Assembly (NCBI GenBank): GCA_024404395.1
Contig: JAKSPZ010000081.1
Span: 1 to 5,683, forward strand
DNA: 5,683 nucleotides
Direction: 5' to 3'
Source: Clostridia bacterium
GTDB taxonomy: Bacteria > Bacillota > Clostridia > Christensenellales > Aristaeellaceae
Made by a program: the position numbers and the translations under genes. Of this stretch, positions 1-5,607 are shown piece by piece. Position 1 is the first letter of the stretch; every line of letters starts with the position of its first letter. Below the pieces are notes generated by a model. That model was not told the origin of the DNA, made no database searches, and saw only the letters and a program-made list of their open reading frames with translations.

Positions 1-423
1 ATCGCCCATGCCCAGATTGTAGAACTCGTAAACGTCGTTCAGCGCGCGGGCATTGTCGATCTTGTTGACCACCAGCAGCACGGGCTTGCCGCTGCGGCGG
101 AGCATATCGGCAACGGATTCGTCATCGGCGGTCATGCCGGTCTTGCCGTCCACGAAGAAGAGGATGACGTCGCAGGTCTCGATGGCGATCTCCGCCTGAC
201 GGCGCATCTGGGAGAGGAGCGGGTCGTCGCTCAGGGGATCGATACCGCCGGTATCGATGAGGGTGAACTGATAGTTCTGCCATTCGCAGTCGGCGTACAC
301 GCGGTCGCGGGTGACGCCGGGGGTGTCTTCAACAATGGCGATGCGACGGCCCACCATCTGGTTGAAGAAGGTGGATTTGCCCACGTTGGGGCGGCCGACG
401 ACGGCCACAAGGGGTTTTGCCAT
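1..423 (-). CDS. der: Ribosome biogenesis GTPase Der (EngA), N-terminal part, cut by window edge
   Basis: This frame is open from an ATG at 423-421 to the first base of the window, giving 141 residues of the first GTPase domain. Visible motifs are the P-loop GRPNVGKST (residues 10-18), the switch I region TPGVTRD (34-40), the G3 motif DTGG (57-60) and the G4 motif NKID (120-123). The [18 protein letters not shown] opening is characteristic of Der. Der is normally about 440 residues long, with two tandem GTPase domains and a C-terminal KH-like domain, and acts in maturation of the 50S ribosomal subunit. The second domain and the KH domain lie outside the window. A GGAGG site (430-434) sits 6 bases before the ATG and directly after the stop codon of the upstream gene, so the two genes are probably co-transcribed. 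No defect is seen. The single-domain GTPase Era is less likely given the sequence around the P-loop and switch I and the DUF512 neighbour. Confidence 0.95.
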   Translation of the reverse strand, partial: MAKPLVAVVGRPNVGKSTFFNQMVGRRIAIVEDTPGVTRDRVYADCEWQNYQFTLIDTGGIDPLSDDPLLSQMRRQAEIAIETCDVILFFVDGKTGMTADDESVADMLRRSGKPVLLVVNKIDNARALNDVYEFYNLGMGD

Positions 424-435
424 AAATAACCTCCG

Positions 436-1734
436 TTATCGGTTGTCGATGATGGTATTGAAAAGATCCTCACCGCGGCGTCCCACGGGAATGATGGGTC
501 GACCGAGGCGTTGGGTCGCTTCTTCAAGGGTCATGTCGTCCAGGAATCGGTCGCCCTCGCTGCGGAGCATGCACTCGGTGATGAGCACCTTGTCGCAGGG
601 GACGTCCTTCATATAATCGGTCAGGTCCCGCCCGGTGATGAGTCCGGACACGGTGACGTTGGGACCGAAAAAGCGGTTCTCGATGCCGTGGACAGTGAGG
701 TCCGCCAGCGGATACCGCGCCATGAGGTCGGTCAGGAAGGGGGCGGCGGACAGTCCGCAGCCGATGGCAAGGCGCTGGGTGCCCTGCTTGCCCGTGACGC
801 CGGGCTCGGCGAAGTCGTAGCTGTCGGCGAACTCGGTCTCCAGCAGTCGGAGCAGTCCCACGCCGTCGTCGATCTGCTCGTAGCCCTCGTAGGAAAGGTC
901 GTCGGGGAGGGGAACATCCGCCTGCAGATAGAACTCATCGGAGGGGAACACGAATCGCGTGCCCTTTTCTATAAGTAGTTTTTCCCGCCAGCGGTCCGCG
1001 ATGCGGATGACTTCCTTCGCCTCTTCCGCGGTGTACTTCCGCAGGTCGCACAGACCGTCGCGGTGATTGGTCAGTCCAACGGGGACCAGCGCGAAGGACA
1101 GGGCGCCGGGGAGCTCCGCCAGCTCGCGGATGGAACGCTCCAGCACCTCGCCGTCGTTGAGCCCGGGGCAGAGCACCGCCTGACAGTGGAACTCGATGCC
1201 GCCGTCGGACAGCTTTTTCAGCTGATCCATGATCTTCGCGGCGCGCGGCGTCTGCAGGAGACGGGTGCGCAGCTCGGGATCGGTGCAGTGGACGGAGATG
1301 TACAGGGGCGAGGCGTGCCGCTTGATGATGCGGTCCAGCTCGCGGTCGGAGACGTTGGTGAAGGTGACGTAGTTGCCCATCATCAGGCTCATGCGCCAGT
1401 CATCGTCCTTCACGCGCATGGTGGGGCGGGCGCTGGCGGGGAGCTGATCCACGAAGCAGAACAGGCAGTGGTTGCAGCACATCCGCATGCCCGACATCAT
1501 GGGCGTCTCGAAGTTGAGACCCGTGGGGGCGTATTCGTCCTTTCGGAGGGTGACAATCTGCTTTTCGCCGTTGCGCTTGATGGTCAGTGCCACGCGCTTC
1601 TCGGCGGTGAGCGCTTGAAAATCAAGGAAGTCGATGACGACTTCTCCGTTGACTGCGATCAGCTCATCGCCGGGCAGAATGCCGCCCTTTGCCGCCGCCG
1701 ATCCGCGGTCCACGCTCACGATCCTGTGTCCCAA
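436..1734 (-). CDS. DUF512 family protein with PDZ and radical-SAM-like domains
   Basis: The 432-residue product matches the usual length and layout of the DUF512 family (related to cyanobacterial TIGR03279). A PDZ-like segment covers about residues 3-60 (RIVSVDRGSAAAKGGILPGDEL). A CX3CX2C cluster follows (C86, C90, C93, in CCNHCLFCFVDQLP), the pattern that binds the 4Fe-4S cluster of radical-SAM enzymes. Other family hallmarks are KDDDWRMSLMMGNYVTFTN (109-127), CPGLNDG (189-195), PSDEFYL (264-270) and, in the DUF512 part, the stretch around NRFFGPNVTVSGLITGRD (353-370). The substrate and reaction of this family are not known to me. The start is a TTG at 1734-1732, with GGAGG (1745-1749) 10 bases upstream; no in-frame ATG fits, and a GTG five codons later would lie too far from that site. 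The gene precedes der by 12 bases, a common arrangement in clostridia that hints at a link to ribosome assembly or envelope functions, though this is inference. Confidence 0.9.
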   Translation of the reverse strand: MGHRIVSVDRGSAAAKGGILPGDELIAVNGEVVIDFLDFQALTAEKRVALTIKRNGEKQIVTLRKDEYAPTGLNFETPMMSGMRMCCNHCLFCFVDQLPASARPTMRVKDDDWRMSLMMGNYVTFTNVSDRELDRIIKRHASPLYISVHCTDPELRTRLLQTPRAAKIMDQLKKLSDGGIEFHCQAVLCPGLNDGEVLERSIRELAELPGALSFALVPVGLTNHRDGLCDLRKYTAEEAKEVIRIADRWREKLLIEKGTRFVFPSDEFYLQADVPLPDDLSYEGYEQIDDGVGLLRLLETEFADSYDFAEPGVTGKQGTQRLAIGCGLSAAPFLTDLMARYPLADLTVHGIENRFFGPNVTVSGLITGRDLTDYMKDVPCDKVLITECMLRSEGDRFLDDMTLEEATQRLGRPIIPVGRRGEDLFNTIIDNR

Positions 1735-1744
1735 AGCAATTCTT

Positions 1745-1749
1745 CCTCC
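1745..1749 (-). promoter_or_regulatory. Ribosome binding site deciding the TTG start of the DUF512 gene
   Basis: On the minus strand the sequence reads GGAGG, followed by 10 bases and then TTG. No in-frame ATG is available nearby. An ATT two codons further upstream is in frame but closer to the site and a very rare start codon. This supports TTG as the start codon. Confidence 0.75.
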
Positions 1750-1779
1750 AAGTTGACATATATACTCACTCTATCCTAT

Positions 1780-1808
1780 ATTATCGCACGAATTCGCCGA
1801 AACGTCAA
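1780..1808 (-). promoter_or_regulatory. Sigma-A-type promoter for the DUF512-der unit
   Basis: Read on the minus strand, TTGACG (1808-1803) and GATAAT (1785-1780) are separated by exactly 17 bases, and each hexamer matches the sigma-70/sigma-A consensus at five of six positions. Transcription would start near 1773, giving a leader of about 40 nt before the TTG start codon. It is called from sequence alone. Confidence 0.65.
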
Positions 1809-1875
1809 GTTCACGGCCAAAACTGTCGGGTCCGGGCGCGGAAAAACACCGAAAAAACAGACATTTGGCGGTGAT

Positions 1876-1895
1876 TTACATTAATGTTACATTAA
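1876..1895. repeat. Tandem 9-base direct repeat TTACATTAA, 11-base period
   Basis: TTACATTAA occurs at 1876-1884 and again at 1887-1895, starting 11 bases apart and so on the same face of the helix. The first copy also contributes to a perfect 10-base palindrome, ACATTAATGT (1878-1887). The repeat lies about 45 bases upstream of the -35 box of the sugar operon. Direct repeats with this period are typical sites for OmpR/PhoB-family response regulators, so it may be an activator site. The regulator is unknown. Confidence 0.45.
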
Positions 1896-1899
1896 GACG

Positions 1900-1920
1900 T
1901 TTATTGAGGGCTCACGTAAA
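1900..1920. repeat. Imperfect inverted repeat upstream of the sugar-operon promoter
   Basis: The arms TGAG (1905-1908) and CTCA (1911-1914) form a short dyad around GG. It is flanked by TTTA (1900-1903) and TAAA (1917-1920), which are out of register by one base. Its centre lies about 65 bases upstream of the predicted transcription start, a position often used by activators. The arms are short and chance is a real possibility. Confidence 0.25.
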
Positions 1921-1939
1921 GAAAATGTTGCGATTTGTG

Positions 1940-1968
1940 TTGACAAAAAAAGTCATATAATGTATAAT
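1940..1968 (+). promoter_or_regulatory. Consensus sigma-A promoter of the sugar ABC transporter operon
   Basis: A perfect TTGACA (1940-1945) and a perfect TATAAT (1963-1968) are separated by the optimal 17 bases. Another TATAAT at 1956-1961 is only 10 bases from the -35 box and is not expected to serve. Transcription should start near 1975, giving a leader of about 90 nt. A promoter this close to consensus predicts high basal activity, so sugar control, if any, probably acts by repression or through the leader. Confidence 0.9.
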
Positions 1969-1974
1969 TACAAA

Positions 1975-2001
1975 CAATCCGCGCCTATCTTGCACGGATT
2001 G
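1975..2001 (+). other. Stem-loop at the predicted 5' end of the transporter mRNA
   Basis: CAATCCG (1975-1981) and CGGATTG (1995-2001) are perfect 7-base inverted arms around a 13-base loop. The first arm coincides with the predicted transcription start, so the mRNA would begin in a stem, which can protect against 5'-end-dependent decay. As DNA, the arms are centred 20 bases apart, which also suits a dimeric repressor just downstream of the promoter. The choice between these is open. Confidence 0.5.
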
Positions 2002-2013
2002 CACAAATGCGAA

Positions 2014-2044
2014 ATTTTGCCGCAACGTTCAAATGCGGTGAAAT
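2014..2044 (+). other. Leader stem-loop just upstream of the binding-protein ribosome binding site
   Basis: Bases 2014-2024 can pair with 2034-2044 in 11 consecutive pairs (nine Watson-Crick, two G-U) around the loop ACGTTCAAA. The stem ends 7 bases before the GGGAGG site. TGCG at 2008-2011 could compete for CGCA at 2021-2024, giving a weaker 4-pair alternative. The structure leaves the ribosome binding site free in a single-stranded A-rich stretch, so it may promote translation or stability rather than block it. It matches no riboswitch class I know. Confidence 0.5.
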
Positions 2045-2051
2045 AAATAAT

Positions 2052-2057
2052 GGGAGG
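2052..2057 (+). promoter_or_regulatory. Ribosome binding site of the binding-protein gene
   Basis: GGGAGG lies 8 bases upstream of the ATG at 2066, in an A-rich unstructured stretch. This is close to ideal and fits the high expression usual for binding proteins. Confidence 0.85.
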
Positions 2058-2065
2058 AACTACCA

Positions 2066-2974
2066 ATGAAGAAACTCATCTCCGTCCTGGTCGCGCTCAT
2101 GCTGGTGCTGAGCCTCGTCGCCACTGCATCCGCAGAGTATACCATCGCCATCAACCTGAAGACCCTGTCCAGCGAATACTGGCAGACCGTTAAGTCCGGT
2201 TGTGACGACGCTGCCGCCGAACTGGGCGTCAACATCGAAGTTCAGGGCGCTGCCGCCGAAACCGAGATCGCTGAGCAGGTCGCTCAGCTCGAGACCCAGC
2301 TCGCTGCCAACCCCGACGCCATCATCATCGCTCCCCTGGACGGTGACGCTGTCATCGGCGCTATCGAGGCTTCCGGCTACACCGGCCTGGTCCTCTTCTG
2401 CGACACCGATTGCGCATACGAAGGCAAGGTTTCCTTCGTCGGCACTTCCAACGAAGAAGCTGCATACCAGGGCGGCGTCTACGGCGCAGCTGTTCTGGGC
2501 GCTGACACCAAGGCTCTGATCATCTACGGTCAGGAAGGCGACAACACCTCCAACCTCCGCAAGGCCGGTTACGAGCGCGCTCTGACCGAAGCAGGTCTGG
2601 AGCCCGTTGCTGAGCTGTCCGGTAACAACACCACCGACGGCGCAACCAAGGTCATGGAAGACCAGCTGAATGCCAACCCCGACATCAACCTGGTTCTCTG
2701 CCACAATGACGACACCGCCATCGGCGCTCTGAACGCTGTTCAGGCTGCCGGCGTTGAAGGCATCACCATCATCGGCTTCGACGGCAACTCCTCTGCTGTT
2801 GAGCTGATCGCTTCCGGCGACCTGGCCGGCACCGTTGCCCAGCAGCCCAAGCTGATGGGTTACCTGGCTGTCCAGACCGCTCTTGCCGCTCTGAACGGCG
2901 AGACCGTTGACGCCAACGTTGTTGTTGACACCGTCATCATCGACGCCGCCAACTGCGCAGAGTACCTGAAGTAA
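2066..2974 (+). CDS. Sugar ABC transporter substrate-binding protein (periplasmic-binding type 1, RbsB/AlsB-like)
   Basis: This 302-residue exported protein is the ligand receptor of the importer. Residues 1-23 form a signal peptide: MKK, a hydrophobic core from L4 to about V18, and a signal-peptidase-I site ASA before E24. There is no lipobox cysteine, unlike most Gram-positive binding proteins. The mature part has the two-lobed Peripla_BP_4 pattern. By hand alignment with E. coli ribose-binding protein, R165, N214 (in CHNDD), D239 (in GFDG) and Q259 (in VAQQP) match conserved sugar contacts. The stacking pair F15-F16 is replaced by Y38-W39, N64 by A89 and R90 by T114, so ribose is not assured. 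KTLS with a following aromatic-W pair and the APL motif recall the D-allose-binding protein, a weak hint. Five cysteines (C46, C112, C116, C212, C297) are unusual for an exported protein. The gene is first in the operon, before its ATPase and permease. Confidence 0.93.
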   Translation: MKKLISVLVALMLVLSLVATASAEYTIAINLKTLSSEYWQTVKSGCDDAAAELGVNIEVQGAAAETEIAEQVAQLETQLAANPDAIIIAPLDGDAVIGAIEASGYTGLVLFCDTDCAYEGKVSFVGTSNEEAAYQGGVYGAAVLGADTKALIIYGQEGDNTSNLRKAGYERALTEAGLEPVAELSGNNTTDGATKVMEDQLNANPDINLVLCHNDDTAIGALNAVQAAGVEGITIIGFDGNSSAVELIASGDLAGTVAQQPKLMGYLAVQTALAALNGETVDANVVVDTVIIDAANCAEYLK

Positions 2975-3000
2975 TTCTTCCGGTCCGAACTGAACAAGCA

Positions 3001-3056
3001 ATAGTTATGCGGGCGGACGTTCACAAGCCAAGCCTTGGAGCGTCCGCCCAAGCTAT
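3001..3056 (+). other. Strong intercistronic hairpin, probable mRNA stabiliser
   Basis: GGGCGGACG (3011-3019) and CGTCCGCCC (3041-3049) are perfect 9-base inverted arms. Inside the loop CCAA (3028-3031) and TTGG (3035-3038) can form a smaller stem. Outside, ATAG (3001-3004) can pair with CTAT (3053-3056). No T-run follows on either strand, so it is not a classical intrinsic terminator. Placed 36 bases after the binding-protein stop, it most likely protects the 3' end of that cistron after cleavage or attenuates read-through, giving more binding protein than ATPase and permease. Confidence 0.8.
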
Positions 3057-3069
3057 GAAAAAATACCGG

Positions 3070-3075
3070 AAGGAG
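3070..3075 (+). promoter_or_regulatory. Ribosome binding site deciding the start of the ATPase gene
   Basis: AAGGAG ends at 3075, 11 bases before the GTG at 3087. A longer reading from a GTG at 3075 would overlap this site by one base and could not use it. The later GTG is therefore the start. Confidence 0.8.
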
Positions 3076-3086
3076 TGAACGGTTCC

Positions 3087-4595
3087 GTGTCGGAGTACAT
3101 TGTTGAACTTAAACATGTCACCAAGCGTTTCCCCGGCGTTGTCGCGATGCGCGATATGCACATCCAGATCCGTCCGGGCGAGATCCACGGCCTCATCGGT
3201 GAGAACGGCGCCGGTAAATCGACGCTGATCAAGGTCCTGACCGGTGTCCATGTGCCTGAGGAAGGCGAGATCTATGTTGACGGCCAGAAGGTATCCTTCG
3301 CAAATCCCGTCCACGCCCGTGAAGCGGGTATCGCCTGCGTTTATCAGGAGCTGAACATCGTCCCCATGCTGCCCGTCGTCGACAACGTCTTCATGGGCCG
3401 CAAGGTCAAGAACAAGCTGGGTCTGCTGGACTACCCCCGCATGCACAAGGAAGCCCATGAGGCGCTGACGACCCTCGGTCACCCCGAGATCGACACCCAC
3501 ATGGAGTGCGGCAAGATGGGTATCGGTCTGCAGCAGATGGTGGAAATCGCCAAGGCGGTCTCCCTGAACGCAAAGCTGCTCATTATGGACGAGCCCACCT
3601 CTTCTCTGGGCGAGCAGGAAGTCAAGCAGTTGATGACCACCGTCCGCGAGCTGGCTGCCAAGGGCATCGCCATCCTGTTCGTTTCCCATAAGCTCGAAGA
3701 GCTGTTCGAGCTGTGCGACCGCGTTACGGTCATGCGCGACGGTGAGCACATCATCACCGAAGACATGTGCAACATGACCAACGACAAGCTGATCAACGCC
3801 ATGGTCGGACGTACCCTGGAGAACCAGTTCCCCAAGGAGTTCGGCGTCAAGGGCGAGTGCATGCTCGAGGCACAGCATCTCGAAGAGATCGGCGTCCTGC
3901 ACGATGTTTCCTTCAAGGCATACGCGGGTCAGATCCTCGGCTTCGCCGGTCTGGTCGGCGCGGGCCGTACGGAGACCATGCGTGCCGTCTTCGGCGCGGA
4001 CAAGATCGACGGCGGTCAGGTCCTGATCAAGGGCAAGCCCGAGACCATCCGTCAGCCCCAGCAGGCGATCCGCAAGGGTATCGCGCTGGTCACCGAAGAC
4101 CGTAAGGGCCAGGGTCTGGTCCTCTCCCAGCCGGTCAAGTACAACCTGATCCTCGCCAGCATGAAGCGCTTCAAGAAGGGCATCCTGCTCTCCGGCAAGA
4201 AGATCGAAGATTCCGGCAAAACGCACGTCAAGACCCTGCGCATCAAGACGCCCACCATCAACGAAGTCGTGGGTCAGCTCTCCGGCGGTAACCAGCAGAA
4301 GGTCGTCATCGGCAAGTGGGTGAACTGCGATGCAGACATCTTCATTTTCGATGAGCCCACCCGCGGTATCGACGTCGGTGCAAAGATTGAAGTTTACAAC
4401 GTCATGAACCAGCTGGTCAAGCAGGGCAAGTGCCTGATCATGGTCTCCTCGGAACTGCCCGAGGTTCTGGGCATGTCCGACCGCGTCATCGTCATGCGCG
4501 AAGGCCGCGTCATGGCGGAGATCGAGCGCGACAGCAAACACTTCAATCAGGAAAGTATCATGAAAGCTGCATGGGGAGGAAAACTCGATGAATAA
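3087..4595 (+). CDS. Sugar ABC transporter ATP-binding protein, double NBD (RbsA/MglA-like)
   Basis: From the GTG at 3087 the product has 502 residues, the usual size of the RbsA/MglA/XylG/AraG family, and begins MSEYIVELKH as such proteins do. It is the cytoplasmic energy-coupling subunit. Domain 1 has Walker A GENGAGKST (38-46), Q-loop Q87, a degenerate signature MGIGLQQ (144-150), Walker B LLIMDEP with E169, and H-loop H201. Domain 2 has a degenerate Walker A GLVGAGRTE (288-296), with R294 in place of lysine, an intact signature LSGGNQQK (398-405), Walker B FIFDEPTRGID with E423, and S455 in place of the H-loop histidine. Walker A of domain 1 therefore pairs with the good signature of domain 2, leaving one consensus ATP site, which is normal for the family. 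The gene ends 8 bases inside the permease gene, so the two are probably translationally coupled. The sugar cannot be told from this subunit. Confidence 0.95.
   Translation: MSEYIVELKHVTKRFPGVVAMRDMHIQIRPGEIHGLIGENGAGKSTLIKVLTGVHVPEEGEIYVDGQKVSFANPVHAREAGIACVYQELNIVPMLPVVDNVFMGRKVKNKLGLLDYPRMHKEAHEALTTLGHPEIDTHMECGKMGIGLQQMVEIAKAVSLNAKLLIMDEPTSSLGEQEVKQLMTTVRELAAKGIAILFVSHKLEELFELCDRVTVMRDGEHIITEDMCNMTNDKLINAMVGRTLENQFPKEFGVKGECMLEAQHLEEIGVLHDVSFKAYAGQILGFAGLVGAGRTETMRAVFGADKIDGGQVLIKGKPETIRQPQQAIRKGIALVTEDRKGQGLVLSQPVKYNLILASMKRFKKGILLSGKKIEDSGKTHVKTLRIKTPTINEVVGQLSGGNQQKVVIGKWVNCDADIFIFDEPTRGIDVGAKIEVYNVMNQLVKQGKCLIMVSSELPEVLGMSDRVIVMREGRVMAEIERDSKHFNQESIMKAAWGGKLDE
4573..4580 (+). promoter_or_regulatory. 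Ribosome binding site of the permease gene, inside the ATPase gene
   Basis: GGGGAGGA sits 7 bases before the ATG at 4588 and within the last codons of the ATPase gene. The 8-base gene overlap places re-initiation by terminating ribosomes within reach. Confidence 0.85.
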
Positions 4596-5595
4596 CAGCA
4601 AAAAGAAAACCAGTGTCGGCGATATTCTGATGAAGCTGGGCCCGCTGATGGTTCTGGCTCTCATGTTTGTCACCTTCTCTATCCTGCTGCCCGACCGCTT
4701 CCTGAAGGTTCCCAATCTGATGAACATCCTGAAGCAGACGAGCATCAACTGCCTGATCGGTTCCGGTATGCTGCTGGCTCTGATCACCGCCGGTATCGAC
4801 CTGTCCGTCGGTTACAGCACCATCCTGGCCACCTGCCTGATCGGTGTTATGATGCAGAACGGCATCACCAACACCTTCGTCCTCATCATCAGCGCCATTG
4901 CCATCTCCACCCTCTGCGGTTTCATCAACGGCACGCTGCTGACCCGTCTGGACCTGCCTCATCCCTTCGTTTCCACCCTGGGCATGAAGTTCGTCTTCTG
5001 GGGCGTTGCCCTGCTGATCACCCACTCCCAGACCATCGGCTTCACCAACAAGGGCATCGATGGCGTTCTGTGGATCGGTAAGCAGACCATCGGCGGCATC
5101 GGCTTCCCCGTGAGCTTCATTCTGGTCATCGTGGTCTACGCCATCTTCCACGTCTTCCTCAACCACTCCGCACTGGGTCGTCAGATCTACTGCGTCGGCG
5201 GTAACCCCGAAGCGGCACGTATGTCCGGTATCCGTTCCAAGGATGTCCTGACCATCGTCTACACCATCTCCGGTTTCATGTGCGGTATCGCCGGCGTCGT
5301 CCTGGCTGGCCGTCTGAACACCGCCAACACCGCTTCCGCATCCACCTATGATACCGACGCCATCGCGGCGTGCATCATCGGCGGCGCTTCCTTCCGCGGC
5401 GGTAAGGGCACCATCTGGGGCACCCTCCTGGGCGCACTGCTGATCTCCACCATCCGCAACGGTCTGAACCTGTTCTCCGCCGGCAACGATATCCAGTACA
5501 TCGTTATCGGTCTGGTCATCATCGTCGCGGTCACCATCGACGTCTTCCGTGGCAAGGTCGAAATGAAGGCCCGCAAGATGGCAGCCGCCAAGTAA
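4588..5595 (+). CDS. Sugar ABC transporter permease (RbsC/MglC-like, BPD_transp_2 family)
   Basis: This 335-residue integral membrane protein is close in length to RbsC and MglC. It should form the sugar channel, presumably as a homodimer because no second permease follows. After a charged N-terminus (NNSKKKTS), hydrophobic segments are visible at about 17-34, 53-69, 72-90, 95-116, 126-146, 173-191, 221-241, 257-268, 275-290 and 302-320. Family motifs include AGIDLSVG (68-75) and GGNPEAARMSGI (204-215), the cytoplasmic loop near the ATPase contact. GGASFRGGKGTIWGTLLGA (265-283) is a third, and the protein ends in a basic tail. The ATG is set by a strong ribosome binding site 7 bases upstream and overlaps the ATPase stop. 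An intrinsic terminator starts 13 bases after the stop, so this is the last gene of the operon. No frameshift or missing segment is seen. The substrate is not determinable from it. Confidence 0.95.
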   Translation: MNNSKKKTSVGDILMKLGPLMVLALMFVTFSILLPDRFLKVPNLMNILKQTSINCLIGSGMLLALITAGIDLSVGYSTILATCLIGVMMQNGITNTFVLIISAIAISTLCGFINGTLLTRLDLPHPFVSTLGMKFVFWGVALLITHSQTIGFTNKGIDGVLWIGKQTIGGIGFPVSFILVIVVYAIFHVFLNHSALGRQIYCVGGNPEAARMSGIRSKDVLTIVYTISGFMCGIAGVVLAGRLNTANTASASTYDTDAIAACIIGGASFRGGKGTIWGTLLGALLISTIRNGLNLFSAGNDIQYIVIGLVIIVAVTIDVFRGKVEMKARKMAAAK

Positions 5596-5607
5596 TTTCA
5601 ACCCCGC

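Larger units (their letters stand above)
1735..2065. other. Divergent intergenic control region
   Basis: This 331-base AT-rich stretch separates the divergent radical-SAM gene and sugar-transport operon. It holds a minus-strand promoter (1780-1808), a possible second plus-strand promoter (1753-1782), a 9-base direct repeat (1876-1895), an imperfect dyad (1900-1920), a consensus plus-strand promoter (1940-1968) and a leader with two stem-loops (1975-2044). I see no convincing small gene or tRNA. Open frames entering from the left are antisense shadows of the radical-SAM gene. Confidence 0.8.

Noticed and set aside
1063..1884. A 273-codon plus-strand open frame extending into the intergenic region
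   Set aside because: Most of it is antisense to the radical-SAM gene, it has no recognisable domain, and its tail crosses the minus-strand promoter.
1893..1906. A possible catabolite-responsive (cre) site around GACGTTTA
   Set aside because: Only the central CG and a few flanking bases match; the conserved outer TG and CA positions are missing.
1956..1961. A first TATAAT copy as the -10 box
   Set aside because: It is only 10 bases from TTGACA; the second copy at 1963-1968 has the ideal 17-base spacing.
2060..3001. A 313-codon open frame on the minus strand opposite the binding-protein gene
   Set aside because: Low-complexity V/G/D/Q composition and no family motifs; it mirrors the codon bias of the real gene.
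3011..3049. The intercistronic hairpin as an intrinsic terminator
   Set aside because: No T-rich run follows the stem on either strand, and the downstream ATPase gene plainly belongs to the same operon.
3021..4787. A very long open frame (588 codons) on the minus strand opposite the ATPase gene
   Set aside because: It is a shadow of the strongly C-ending codon use of the plus-strand gene. It has no recognisable domain, and the plus-strand frame carries all the ABC motifs.
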